Below, in pieces: positions 17,171 through 26,654 of a DNA stretch of 64,000 nt. The notes beneath the pieces are model-generated. The model saw nothing but the letters and a program-made list of their open reading frames with translations. It searched no databases and was not told the origin of the DNA. Source of the stretch: an uncultured Pseudomonadales bacterium (GTDB taxonomy: Bacteria; Pseudomonadota; Gammaproteobacteria; Pseudomonadales; Azotimanducaceae); assembly GCA_938017975.1 (NCBI GenBank), contig CALIKQ010000031.1, forward strand, positions 17,726 to 81,725. The letters are read 5' to 3'. The number at the start of each line of letters is the position of its first letter. The first letter of the stretch is position 1. Both the position numbers and the translations under genes were made by a program.

Positions 17171-18871
17171 CTACAGGCCGGTGCTTTGGCGGCGAATGAG
17201 CTTGCCGGGCAGAGCGCCGGTGGCTCTGCCCTGACGATAGGTGACATCTCCTGCAACCAAAGTCAGATCCAGACCATCAGCATTTTGCAAAAAGCGCTTA
17301 CCGCCTGCGGGTAGATCTTGCACGATATGAGGCGTTTTGAGTTTAAGGGCATCAAGGTCGATAACATTGATATCGGCCTTCAGTCCAATTTTGATCATAC
17401 CGCGATCTTTCAATGAATAGAGTTCTGCGGGTTGCTGTGTCAGCATGCGAATGCCTTGGCTAAGTTCAATTTTTGCTTTTTGTTTGACCCATTTCGTGAT
17501 CAGGTAAAGGTTAGCGCTGGCGTCGCAGATCGAACCAACATGCGCACCGCCATCTCCTAGGGCTGCTACCGTGTGGGGATGTTGCAAGAGTTCCGGAATA
17601 CCATCGGCGTAGTTTGCTGCAGGAATGTAAATCAGGTTGGTACCTTCATTGCCTAGCAGATAATCATAAAGCCAGGACTGAGGGTCCTGGCCATCAGCTT
17701 CGGCTCGGGCTTGGACTGAATCACCGGGCTCGGGGAGGTATTCGATGGGGTCAACCATAGGATACATCTTGTCGTATTTGTCATTAAAGATTTTGACAAA
17801 GATATGTGGATTTACGTTCGCCTCGCTAAGTATTGCAGCTTTGGTTTCCGGGTCTTTTAATTGCGCGAGGCGTTCATCGTCGGCTAGTTCACTGAGCGCA
17901 AGGTAAGTCGGACGACGATAAAAAGGGTTCATCGAGGAGGGCATGCCCATCATCATGCCCACCGGGCGAGATAAAACCTGTCCTCGAATATCTAAACCCC
18001 GGGTTTGTGCTGCCTCTACCATTGACAGTTGCTCTCTCCAGAGTTCGGGCTGGTTATCGAGTTGAAGTAAGGTGAAAGTGCCCTTGGCGCCGGTTGCCCG
18101 GCAGGTATCTTCTAAAATACTGAATTCATCCGCCGGATCATCCCAATCTGAAATTAACTGAAAGACGTGTCCCTGCTCTCCGGAAAGGGTTTTTCCAAGC
18201 GCTTTGAGTTCTTGAGTTGCTGCTTTATAAGTGGGAATCAGCGAGCCATCACTGCTTCGGTGCACCAAGGTACGACTGGTCGAAAATCCGACAGCGCCTG
18301 CAGCCATACCCTCTGTGAGTAACGCTTGCATGGCTTCGATATCCTCGGCAGTTGCCGGCTCACGGTTGACGGCGCGTTCACCCATCACGAAGACGCGTAA
18401 TGGGCCATGCGGATACAGGGCAGCGATGTCTATGTCACGGGGCTTACTATCTAAGCTGTCCAGAAATTCAGGGAAACTCTCCCAGTCCCACGGTAAACCC
18501 TCGTTCATGGCAGTTTCAGGAATCTCTTCTACGCCTTCCATCAGTTGGATCAAAACCTCGTGATCAGTGTTGCGGCAAGGCGCAAAGCCGACGCCACAGT
18601 TGCCCATGACGACAGTGGTCGTTCCTAAATTAGAAGAGGGTGCTAAATGCTGATCCCAGGTCGCTTGGCCGTCATAGTGGGTGTGCACATCGATGAAGCC
18701 GGGTGTCACAATTTTTCCAGAGGCATCGATTATTTCGTCAGCCGTGTGTTGAGACAGCATCCCAATAGCCTCGATAACGCCATTTTTAATGCCGATATCA
18801 TGGTGCTCGGGCGCGTCGCCAGTTCCGTCATAGACCTGGCCATTTCGGATAAGGACGTCGAAATGGGTCAT
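17171..18871 (-). CDS. Amidohydrolase-3 family enzyme, N-acyl-D-amino-acid deacylase-like
   Basis: 566-residue metal hydrolase of the D-aminoacylase/dihydroorotase-like branch. The N-terminal beta-sandwich 'FDVLIRNGQVYDGTG' leads into 'PGFIDVHTHYDGQ' (metal ligands H63, H65). 'GNCGVGFAPC' carries the Cys that bridges metals in D-aminoacylases. 'ALGDGGAHVGSICD' holds the catalytic Asp, and 'GLKADINVIDLDAL' closes the sandwich. It probably hydrolyses an N-acyl or cyclic amide substrate; bacteria carry many paralogues of unclear specificity. Upstream lie the TPR-sulfotransferase and TonB receptor on the same strand. Confidence 0.87.
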   Translation of the reverse strand: MTHFDVLIRNGQVYDGTGDAPEHHDIGIKNGVIEAIGMLSQHTADEIIDASGKIVTPGFIDVHTHYDGQATWDQHLAPSSNLGTTTVVMGNCGVGFAPCRNTDHEVLIQLMEGVEEIPETAMNEGLPWDWESFPEFLDSLDSKPRDIDIAALYPHGPLRVFVMGERAVNREPATAEDIEAMQALLTEGMAAGAVGFSTSRTLVHRSSDGSLIPTYKAATQELKALGKTLSGEQGHVFQLISDWDDPADEFSILEDTCRATGAKGTFTLLQLDNQPELWREQLSMVEAAQTRGLDIRGQVLSRPVGMMMGMPSSMNPFYRRPTYLALSELADDERLAQLKDPETKAAILSEANVNPHIFVKIFNDKYDKMYPMVDPIEYLPEPGDSVQARAEADGQDPQSWLYDYLLGNEGTNLIYIPAANYADGIPELLQHPHTVAALGDGGAHVGSICDASANLYLITKWVKQKAKIELSQGIRMLTQQPAELYSLKDRGMIKIGLKADINVIDLDALKLKTPHIVQDLPAGGKRFLQNADGLDLTLVAGDVTYRQGRATGALPGKLIRRQSTGL

Positions 18872-19012
18872 AGCGATTGCTCTGCTTAAAAGGGTCGTTT
18901 GAATGTAGCGCTTAATGGCTCAGAAATCTAGGGAGTGACGGGTTAGACCTTCCATGACTAGGTTCCGCCTTTCTGCGCGCGGATTCGTCCTGTCGCTTCA
19001 GGAACCGGCATT

Positions 19013-21019
19013 CTAGGGTCCAAATTTAGGATATTCACTGAGGATCGTATCGCCGATTGCAGTTTTCAATGGCGCCAGCCAGGGTTCGAAAGGCTGGTAT
19101 GCGTTTAGACCTGATTGGTAGATCGGCTGTCTGACCTGCTCAGAACTCGGTGTACGAACACTGCGCTCTGTGCGATGAAAATTGAGGCAGGCTGCATCAA
19201 AGGGCAAACCGCAAAAATCAAGCATTCTGCGCACCTGGGTTTCGAGATCGAAGACAACAGCTTCGTGATGGACTGTCAAAATAAAATCGGGAAGAACCGA
19301 ATTCCAGTGCGTCATGAGGTCGATATAATCTTGATAATAATGGCCGATGTCTTCAAGCCCGTAGCTAAATTCCTGTCCACTGGCGAAGAGCTGCTTAAAG
19401 CCGCTGAAGCAGCAAGCCAACGGGTGCCTACGGGCATCAATGATCTTAGCGTTAGGTAGGATTAGCTTGATAAGTCCAATGTGTCTAAAGTTGTTGGGCA
19501 TCTTGTCGATGAAGAAGGGTGCGTTGCCTCGGTGAATACGGGTATCGTCAAGATACTTTTGGCCCATATCTCGAAGGGCCTCGTCGGAAATGGAGGATAG
19601 GCAGGCGGGATATTGAGGGTCATCTTGAAGACGCCTCCGGCCATCAAGCTCGAAAGCAAAGGCTGCGATGTTGGGCAGCTCTTGAGTGCCATCGACCAGT
19701 GGATGAGAGGCTAAAATCTGCTCCAGCAGGGTAGACCCTGCCCGAGGTAATCCCACAACAAAGATTGGATCAGACGCTGCGACGCCGGACTTCTCTCGAT
19801 CACTGAACAGCTTCGCGTCGCAGACTTCGTGTTGTAGTTTCAGTCGTTTGCTGAGGAGCGCACTGTCGAAACCAATGGCTGCTTGCTTAACCGCATTACC
19901 GGTTTTATAGAACTGGAAGGACTGTTCAAAATCTTGGTGATCCTCAAAGTGCTTGCCGAGGGCAAAATTGAGGTGAATTTGGTCGATACTGGGAATGGAT
20001 TCGCTGTCCACGAAATTAAGCATTTGCTCGACTTCTGACGCTTCAAACCGATAGGTTTTTAAATTTGCCAGACTCCAAAAGGCGTCACCAAAACTTGATC
20101 GCGCGCGATAGGCTTCCTTATAGGCTGCGATGGCAAGTTCGGATTTATCGATGGTTTTGAGAGCATGCCCCCTGAGCAGATGGACTTGAGCGGGATCCGG
20201 TACTATTGGCGTGACCTGCTCATAAATTTTAATGGCCTCTTCAAATCGACCGATGGCAACACATTGATTGGCATAGGCCGTCTGATGCCTAACGTTATTC
20301 GGGTCTTGATTCAGCAGGAATTTGGCTTCTTGAAAAGCCTGTTCATATTTCTGTCGTTTGTACAGTACGCCCATGTAATCGTAACGCGCGAGCAGGTTTT
20401 CTGGCTCGAAGGCCACAGCATTCTCGAGCAATATTTCTGCATCGTCTAGAACTTCGGTTTGGACACCGAGATAAGCCAATAAGCGCATTCCCTCGACGTG
20501 TTTTGGATTACGTCTCAGAAATAGTCGACAGAGCTGCTCAGCGCCGGCTAATCGGCCCTCGTTAATGAGATCACGAACCTGCAGTAGTGCTTTGGGCAGC
20601 GCCTCGAGATTTTCGATTTGCTGTGCTGCTTCCTGCTGAATGACAGGATACGCTTCCGGATTGGTGAGCTCAGCGAGGGCGCGCCAACTGCCGAGTAAGG
20701 CATCATTGAGCGTGACTGCGGTTCTGAAGGCGGAGATTGCATGCTGTGTTTGATTAAGGGCCATCAGTGTATAGCCCATCTCCTGATGGCCACGAGCATA
20801 CCGAGGAAAGTCAACATTAAGGTTCTCTAGCGCAATTTTTGCTGCATCGAGTTTCTTTAAATACCGCAGACAGACGCAGTAATAGTATCGGGTCTCACGA
20901 TCTTGTGGCGTTTCGGTAAGCTGCCGGGAAAGCAAAGCGGACGCCGCGGAGATTTCTCCAGCGGCGAGCTTCTCTTTTGCTGAACGTGTGAGTTCAGGGA
21001 TGGATTCGGCTTGGCGCAT
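19013..21019 (-). CDS. TPR-repeat sulfotransferase
   Basis: 668 residues in two parts. Residues 1-390 are tetratricopeptide repeats. Residues 415-660 are a PAPS-dependent sulfotransferase. The 5'-phosphosulfate loop is 'GLPRAGSTLLEQIL' (about 423-436) and the 3'-phosphate site is around 'DARRHPLACCFSGFKQ' (528-543). 'DKMPNNFRHIGLI' between them is typical of this bacterial TPR-sulfotransferase group. There is no signal peptide. It lies 57 bases downstream of the TonB receptor, so the two are probably one operon. The target of sulfation (surface glycan, lipid or peptide) is unknown. Confidence 0.9.
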   Translation of the reverse strand: MRQAESIPELTRSAKEKLAAGEISAASALLSRQLTETPQDRETRYYYCVCLRYLKKLDAAKIALENLNVDFPRYARGHQEMGYTLMALNQTQHAISAFRTAVTLNDALLGSWRALAELTNPEAYPVIQQEAAQQIENLEALPKALLQVRDLINEGRLAGAEQLCRLFLRRNPKHVEGMRLLAYLGVQTEVLDDAEILLENAVAFEPENLLARYDYMGVLYKRQKYEQAFQEAKFLLNQDPNNVRHQTAYANQCVAIGRFEEAIKIYEQVTPIVPDPAQVHLLRGHALKTIDKSELAIAAYKEAYRARSSFGDAFWSLANLKTYRFEASEVEQMLNFVDSESIPSIDQIHLNFALGKHFEDHQDFEQSFQFYKTGNAVKQAAIGFDSALLSKRLKLQHEVCDAKLFSDREKSGVAASDPIFVVGLPRAGSTLLEQILASHPLVDGTQELPNIAAFAFELDGRRRLQDDPQYPACLSSISDEALRDMGQKYLDDTRIHRGNAPFFIDKMPNNFRHIGLIKLILPNAKIIDARRHPLACCFSGFKQLFASGQEFSYGLEDIGHYYQDYIDLMTHWNSVLPDFILTVHHEAVVFDLETQVRRMLDFCGLPFDAACLNFHRTERSVRTPSSEQVRQPIYQSGLNAYQPFEPWLAPLKTAIGDTILSEYPKFGP

Positions 21020-21076
21020 GATGAACTAAGATCTTGGAGTGACTACAGATCTTATCATGCGCCGATGCCGAGGGGC

Positions 21077-23764
21077 TTAATTCATGTCGTAAGAGACACG
21101 AAGACCCATGGTTCGCGGACGGTTTGTGGTGACACGCTCGAAGAAGTCCTGGCGATTAATGTGCAACTGAGCTCGCTCATCAGTCAGGTTACTGACAAAG
21201 AGCTCAACCCCCCAACCGTCGCTCAGATTTTCAACACCAACCGAAGCATCGACAATGCCGTAGCTGTCTTGCATGGTGTTAGGCTCATCAACCGTGTCGA
21301 CGATAGAGTTCAGCGCTTCACCCGCATACTTATAACCGAACTGCCAGTGTGCCCCCAAATCGTTACTCATTTCCCATTCGTATCGAGCACGAATGCTGAT
21401 CTGAGTTTCGGGTGTTAGTGGCAACATTGATCCGGCATCTGCAACAACAATATCGAAGGCAGGATCAACGAATACGAGCTCAGTGTCGTTGAAGGATGCT
21501 GCAGCATAGAGCGTCAGTTGCTCGTTGACGGACCAAACTAAATCACCCTCGATTCCGCTGATTTCGGCATTACCACCGTTGTCGACGATTGTGAGGATAG
21601 AGATATTCTGGGAGTCGAATTGAGAAACCTGAATGTCTTCCCAGTCAATCCTGTAGACCGAACCATTAAAGCGAATGGCACCATCGGCCAACGTGGTCTT
21701 CCAGCCTATTTCCATATTTTCGAGTGAGTCTGATTCGAAGACATAGGGTAGGCAGTAGCCTGGGAATCCAGATGCATTGCTCGGTATTGCAACTTCGTTA
21801 CCACAGTTCGTACCGTCATCCCTGATGTTTTGGGCATTAGCGCTATAAACGCCGCCTTTTTGCGCCGCCGCGCGATTGAATCCGGGTGGACGGTAACCTT
21901 CTGACCAGGTTGCGAAAATTAAGGTATTTGAATCTTCAGGCTGCCATGATGCTGTAAATCGCATGATGGTATCGGTGACATTCAAAGGTTGTAATTCTGC
22001 AAAGTTTGTCTGGTAGTCACGCCCACCAGTCAAAGCAGGCCTGATGTCATTGGTAGGATCGGCATCATCAATGAAGAGTGGGCGATTACCGTAACGCCAT
22101 GCACCGTATCCGGTGAAGCCGTAATCTAGATCGTAATAGCGCGCTCCGACGGCCAACGACAGACTATCGGTGACGTCCAAAGTGATTTCACCAAAGAGCG
22201 CAGTCTGTTCCTCAGTTCGAGTGTTGTCGTTTCGGAATTGCGTAGAATCCGTGAGCAAACCTCGAGCATTGGCCTCAGAGTTAGCGAACGTGCCGCTGGT
22301 TCTGATGTCGATCGGAGCAAAGCCTGCGTCCATCGGTGCTTGGTAGTTGAAGTCGCCAACGTGCAAGATCTCAAAGTCTTCATAAAAGAAGCCGCCTTGC
22401 ATATTGATTCGACCTTCCCAATTGGTTGCAACGCGAAATTCGTGAGTCCAACGAGTATTTTCGTTCTCAATTCTCGCCGCGTTCGCTGGGGTGCCACACT
22501 CAACGACGCCGGGATCACCGCCAATGGTGGGGTCAAAGGTGTAGAAAGTGGTTGGGTCGTAAGTTGTGTTGTAACCCGTACCCAGTCCGTTGTAGTAACC
22601 ACCAACAAGATACTCGCACTGATATCCAGAAATGAAGGCACCAATATTGGTGTAGCCGGTGTAGTCGATGTTGGCTGTTACGTCTCGATCAAGGAATGCA
22701 CCGGTGTAAACGACATCGAGAATGCCGATTCTACCCTCAACGGTCCAAGCGGTCTGATTGAAATCATCGTTCAGGAAGTCATCGGTGTACCGCGAGACCT
22801 GAAGATCATCCAGCATTGGGTCGTAATCAAAAACCCCCTCGGTGGATAGACTCTGCGCGGTGTGTTGCAGCAAGAGGCTCCAGTCATCATTGATCAGATA
22901 CTTAATGCCGATGCGTGCCCCTGCATAGTGCGCGTCGTTGAAATCGTCCTCAACAAGTCCAGCGTTGTTCGCGATCGCCTTATTCACTGGTACGGTTAAA
23001 CCGTTCGGTCCAACAACTGTCCCATTCGCGAAAACGGTGCCAGCGGCGTAGGTGACTGTATCGCCGGGGAAGGTTGGGTTGATATCACTATTAGCCTGAA
23101 AAGTGCCAGCTACGTTATCGATAAAGCCGCCCTGGCGGTCATTATAGAGCGCAACCCGCGCGGCCATTTTGCCTTCCATGATCGGGAAGTTCAGCATGAG
23201 CTCCCCTGAGTTGCTGTCTTCTCCACCCGAGGTTTGTGACCAGCTCCCGTTAAAGCTTGCGTCAAACTCATCGATGACCGGCTTATTGGTGATCAGGCGG
23301 ACGGTGCCTGCCATTGAGCTAGCGCCGTAGAGCGTGCCTTGAGGCCCAGGTAAGACCTCGATACGCTCCATATCACTGATATAAACGTCAAGATTACGTC
23401 CACCGGCTGTGACTGGCTGCTCATCAAGATAGAGCGCGACGTTAGGTGCCGATCCCTGTGATTCTGCAACGGTGATATTGATTGCATCAACCGCTGCGCC
23501 TCGAATATAGATTTCGTTTTGTCCTGGGCCACGACCGCCTGCATTAACATTCGGTAGATACTTCACGTAGTCAGAAAACTCTTGGATATTTTGGTTTTCG
23601 AGTTCTCTGGAGCCAATGGCTTGAATCGTAACGGGCGCATCCTGGAGCGGAACAGCACGTTTGGTTGCGGTTACGATGATTTCCTCGATCTCCGCCGTGG
23701 CTTGCTGCCCTGTTGCGGCTAGGGCTGCAAGAATAGCAACGTTAAGCTTTTTTTTCTGGAACAT
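21077..23764 (-). CDS. TonB-dependent outer-membrane receptor
   Basis: 895-residue outer-membrane barrel for energy-dependent uptake. The chosen ATG at 23764 follows AGAGG at a seven-base spacing and begins a signal peptide ('MFQKKKLNVAILAALAATG', cut after 'QATA'). The longer upstream frame has no such start. 'EIEEIIVTATKR' is the TonB box. The plug follows ('DAPVTIQAIGSRELENQNI', 'IYIRGAAVDAINITVAES'). The barrel contains many aromatic-rich beta strands and ends with 'RPRTMGLRVSYDMN', so the last residue is not the usual Phe. Siderophore-type specificity is not evident; the group is common for organic substrates in marine bacteria. It is followed by the TPR-sulfotransferase. Confidence 0.93.
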   Translation of the reverse strand: MFQKKKLNVAILAALAATGQQATAEIEEIIVTATKRAVPLQDAPVTIQAIGSRELENQNIQEFSDYVKYLPNVNAGGRGPGQNEIYIRGAAVDAINITVAESQGSAPNVALYLDEQPVTAGGRNLDVYISDMERIEVLPGPQGTLYGASSMAGTVRLITNKPVIDEFDASFNGSWSQTSGGEDSNSGELMLNFPIMEGKMAARVALYNDRQGGFIDNVAGTFQANSDINPTFPGDTVTYAAGTVFANGTVVGPNGLTVPVNKAIANNAGLVEDDFNDAHYAGARIGIKYLINDDWSLLLQHTAQSLSTEGVFDYDPMLDDLQVSRYTDDFLNDDFNQTAWTVEGRIGILDVVYTGAFLDRDVTANIDYTGYTNIGAFISGYQCEYLVGGYYNGLGTGYNTTYDPTTFYTFDPTIGGDPGVVECGTPANAARIENENTRWTHEFRVATNWEGRINMQGGFFYEDFEILHVGDFNYQAPMDAGFAPIDIRTSGTFANSEANARGLLTDSTQFRNDNTRTEEQTALFGEITLDVTDSLSLAVGARYYDLDYGFTGYGAWRYGNRPLFIDDADPTNDIRPALTGGRDYQTNFAELQPLNVTDTIMRFTASWQPEDSNTLIFATWSEGYRPPGFNRAAAQKGGVYSANAQNIRDDGTNCGNEVAIPSNASGFPGYCLPYVFESDSLENMEIGWKTTLADGAIRFNGSVYRIDWEDIQVSQFDSQNISILTIVDNGGNAEISGIEGDLVWSVNEQLTLYAAASFNDTELVFVDPAFDIVVADAGSMLPLTPETQISIRARYEWEMSNDLGAHWQFGYKYAGEALNSIVDTVDEPNTMQDSYGIVDASVGVENLSDGWGVELFVSNLTDERAQLHINRQDFFERVTTNRPRTMGLRVSYDMN

Positions 23765-24113
23765 TCGGACGCCTCTTGATTGATCTCGGAGCATTATAGG
23801 GGAGATTAGAGAACAATGCACATTGATGAGAACGCTGCCGCGGAAGCTCTGCAAAGTGCTGATTCTATTGGTTTAATAAAATTAAAAACCGTTCGTATTC
23901 AAAGTATCTGTCTAGGCTGAGGGTGGCATGGTCTGTTGGGCTGATGTTGCTCTCGGGCTGCTCTGGGACTGATCTGTGATTTGATATTCGGTGAGGTCAC
24001 CTCAGCACAGCAATGTTAGGAGAGCCTAGGCGGCTCACAACGCTTTGGCGCGCTGCAACTCTTTCGGGGTTTGAGGGACATAGGAAAATAGCTTGCTGGT
24101 CGCCGAACGACTG
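23765..24113. other. Intergenic region upstream of the TonB receptor gene
   Basis: About 350 bases between the BCCT gene and the receptor gene, both minus strand. It presumably holds the receptor promoter. The only structure seen is the palindrome at 23992-24004, listed separately. Confidence 0.45.
23992..24004. promoter_or_regulatory. Perfect 6+1+6 palindrome, possible operator
   Basis: TGAGGT-C-ACCTCA is a perfect dyad with a single central base, too tight to fold as a hairpin. It lies about 230 bases upstream of the TonB receptor start and 110 bases beyond the BCCT stop. A dimeric regulator site is possible; I see no second copy nearby. Confidence 0.25.
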
Positions 24114-25739
24114 CTAGTGGTCAGTGATTTGTACTGATTGTTGCTCTGAGCGCAGTAAACGATGCTCTCTAATGAGCCCTAAAAGTAAACTGATGGTCAT
24201 CAAAATGATGATCAACGTAAATGGAAAGGCGCTTGCCAGTGAGACGGCCTGAACAGAGGATAGCCCACCCCCTAAAAGTAAAGCGATACCAATCATGCCC
24301 AGCGCGACACACCAAAAAATGCGCTGAAACAGTGGTGTTTTAATTTTACCGCCTGCTGCCATGGTGTCGACCACGAGGGAGCCAGAGTCCATCGAAGTGA
24401 CGAAGAAAATGATGACTAAAAACAATCCGAGTATTGAAGTGATCAAAGACCCAGGGAATTGTTCCAAGAAAATAAACAGTGTCAGTTCCGGCTGAAAATT
24501 ACGCACACTTTCCGCGACCGCAGTGACGTCCTCCTCAAAAAATTGCAAAATTGCGGTATGGCCAAAAATGGTCATCCAAAGCATAAAAATGAGCGACGGC
24601 GCAAGGAGCGCGCCGAGCACAAACTCCCGCACCGTACGACCTGTAGAAATTCTAGCGATGAACATGCCGACAAACGGTGAGAAAGCAATCCACCAAGACC
24701 AATAGAAGGTCGTCCAGTCATGCATAAAATAATAGTCTTCGCGTCCTGACCAGCTGCTGAGCACCGGTAGGTACTCGAGATAAGCCAGCGAATACCGCAG
24801 AAAATAGCCTAGGGTCTCCATAACCGGCGTCATGCAAAGTACAAACAGTCCCAAGACAATTGCCAACACCATGTTGATTTCGCTTAACCGCTTGATGCCT
24901 CCATCGAGCCCACGTACGACTGAAATTAAGGCGAGCCCGGTGATAACAACAACCAAGAAGATATTGGTGTAGTCGCCTGTGGGCAGGTCAAATAGGTAGT
25001 TCAGGCCGCCAGAAGCTTGCTCTGCGCCATAGCCCAGCGATGTAGCCAGTCCGAAGAGGGTGGCGAAGATGGCAAGAATATCGACCACATGCCCTGGCCA
25101 ACCCCAAATCCGTTCTCCAAAAATAGGATACAGGGCAGACCTTATCAGGAGCGGCAGGCCCTTGTTGTAACAAAAAAATGACAACGACAATCCGATTACA
25201 ACGTAGACGGCCCAGGGATGAAACGCCCAGTGATAAATCGTTGCTGCCATCGCCAAATCGCGCAAGGATTGTGAATCAAGGTTGGTTTCTCCTAGAGGGG
25301 GCGTAATGGCGTGGTTCATTGGTTCTAAGACACCGTAGAACATGATGCCGATACCGATCCCCGCCGCAAATAGCATCGATACCCAGCTGAGTAAGTGATA
25401 GCGCGCCACTGCGTCCTGTCCGCCAATGCGAATTCGACCCAAAGGTGAGAAAGCAAGCGCCACACAGAAAATCAGAAAGCCATTCATGCTGTACATGAAA
25501 AACCAATCGAGCTCTTGGGTCAGAAAGAAACGCAAAGCGCTGAAGTTTTCAGCCGCCTGAGTTGGGAAAAGCAGTGTAACCAAAACAAAAACCACGATCG
25601 TGACGCTGCTGATCAAAAAAACCGGATTATGAATATCGAGACCAAGGCCTTGGAGATTGTCTTGCCCGACCTCGTAATCGGAGGTGTATAAATCTTCGGG
25701 TGCTGAGGGTTCGCTTGCTTCGGGAGCGTTTAAAGACAC
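24114..25739 (-). CDS. BCCT-family transporter (betaine/choline/carnitine type)
   Basis: 541-residue inner-membrane carrier with about twelve helices. The substrate helix reads 'GIGIGIMFYGVLEPMNH', and the family signature 'DWTTFYWSWWIAFSPFVGMFIARIS' (around residue 340) matches BetP-like carriers, including the Trp/Tyr aromatic box. The glycine pattern 'GIGIGI' resembles Na+-coupled betaine importers more than the H+-coupled variants. The N-terminal tail of about 35 residues is acidic and hydrophilic. The start is GTG at 25739. It likely imports a quaternary amine or a sulfonium compound such as betaine or DMSP for osmoprotection or carbon; exact substrate unknown. Confidence 0.92.
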   Translation of the reverse strand: MSLNAPEASEPSAPEDLYTSDYEVGQDNLQGLGLDIHNPVFLISSVTIVVFVLVTLLFPTQAAENFSALRFFLTQELDWFFMYSMNGFLIFCVALAFSPLGRIRIGGQDAVARYHLLSWVSMLFAAGIGIGIMFYGVLEPMNHAITPPLGETNLDSQSLRDLAMAATIYHWAFHPWAVYVVIGLSLSFFCYNKGLPLLIRSALYPIFGERIWGWPGHVVDILAIFATLFGLATSLGYGAEQASGGLNYLFDLPTGDYTNIFLVVVITGLALISVVRGLDGGIKRLSEINMVLAIVLGLFVLCMTPVMETLGYFLRYSLAYLEYLPVLSSWSGREDYYFMHDWTTFYWSWWIAFSPFVGMFIARISTGRTVREFVLGALLAPSLIFMLWMTIFGHTAILQFFEEDVTAVAESVRNFQPELTLFIFLEQFPGSLITSILGLFLVIIFFVTSMDSGSLVVDTMAAGGKIKTPLFQRIFWCVALGMIGIALLLGGGLSSVQAVSLASAFPFTLIIILMTISLLLGLIREHRLLRSEQQSVQITDH

Positions 25740-25923
25740 AATTGGCTGCCGTCGGAATCAGCGCAAACCGTAACACGACTTCTTGCGAGAGTCACATCGT
25801 CCTTTGGTAACCAACAAGCACGACTCATTGTATGCGGCCAGATCGTCGTCCCAGTGCGTTGCCGTCACGGGGTCGCTGCTCTGGTTTTACAGTGACGGAC
25901 CTTGCTTGTCTCGGATTAAACCG

Positions 25924-26529
25924 CTAACCCTTGTTGGCAAGAATTTCTGTTTCGAAGTCAGCAAGTTTGTCTTTACCAAAAAACATTGCATCATCGGCAA
26001 AAAAGGTTGGTGAACCAAAGTTCCCTCGCGCGACGGATTGTTCGGTGTTCGCGATGAGTCCTGACTTGACATCCGGTAGAGACACACCGGCAAAGATTTC
26101 CTCCGCAGGTAGGCCTGATTCGATCAATGCAGCATGAAAAACCTCTGGTTCATCCATTTTCTTTGGGTTTGACCACATGTGGTGATAAACCGCATTGATG
26201 TAATCAAAGCAATAATCTTTGGATTGAGCGAAAACGGCTCCCCGCATGAGCATAAGCGTATTGATGGGGAAATCTGGGTTTCGCTGATAGTCTGTAATTT
26301 GATGGGCGCGCAAAAAGCGCTCGGTTTCAATTTGGGCATAGTCAGGCTTATTGAGAATACCTTGCATTGAGACGGCCGGAGAAACGTTGTTGGTGGCTTT
26401 AAAAACGCCGCCAAGAAGAATAGGAACGTAAGTGATGGTTTGGCCGATTCGCGCTTCGAGCTGTGGCAAAACCAGGTGGCTGAGATATGCATTTGGACTG
26501 CCGAAATCAAAGTGAAATTCAAGTTTCAT
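25924..26529 (-). CDS. 2-hydroxychromene-2-carboxylate isomerase-like protein (DsbA fold, GST kappa)
   Basis: 201-residue thioredoxin-fold protein with an inserted helical domain. The N-terminus 'MKLEFHFDFGSPNAYLSH' places Ser11 where HCCA isomerase (NahD) and kappa GSTs use Ser to contact glutathione. The C-terminal 'ARGNFGSPTFFADDAMFFGKDKL' is the DsbA-fold cis-Pro region and end motif. There is no CxxC and no signal peptide, so it is cytosolic and not a disulfide oxidase. I chose ATG 26529 because the fold begins there; two earlier in-frame ATGs add only non-conserved residues. No naphthalene genes are nearby, so the real substrate is open. Confidence 0.85.
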   Translation of the reverse strand: MKLEFHFDFGSPNAYLSHLVLPQLEARIGQTITYVPILLGGVFKATNNVSPAVSMQGILNKPDYAQIETERFLRAHQITDYQRNPDFPINTLMLMRGAVFAQSKDYCFDYINAVYHHMWSNPKKMDEPEVFHAALIESGLPAEEIFAGVSLPDVKSGLIANTEQSVARGNFGSPTFFADDAMFFGKDKLADFETEILANKG

Positions 26530-26654
26530 AGGGTTTCTCATAGGATCAGAAGGAACAATCATGCCATCAGCTGATGGGATGGTTTCGGTTGAGTATGCTA
26601 GGGTTTAAGAGTCTAGGCAACGCGGTTGGGCTTCAGATAGCGGAGGAGTTTTAA

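Noticed and set aside
23765..23854. 30-residue extension before the TonB receptor signal peptide
   Set aside because: The internal ATG at 23764 has a good ribosome site and begins a standard signal peptide; the extension would bury it.
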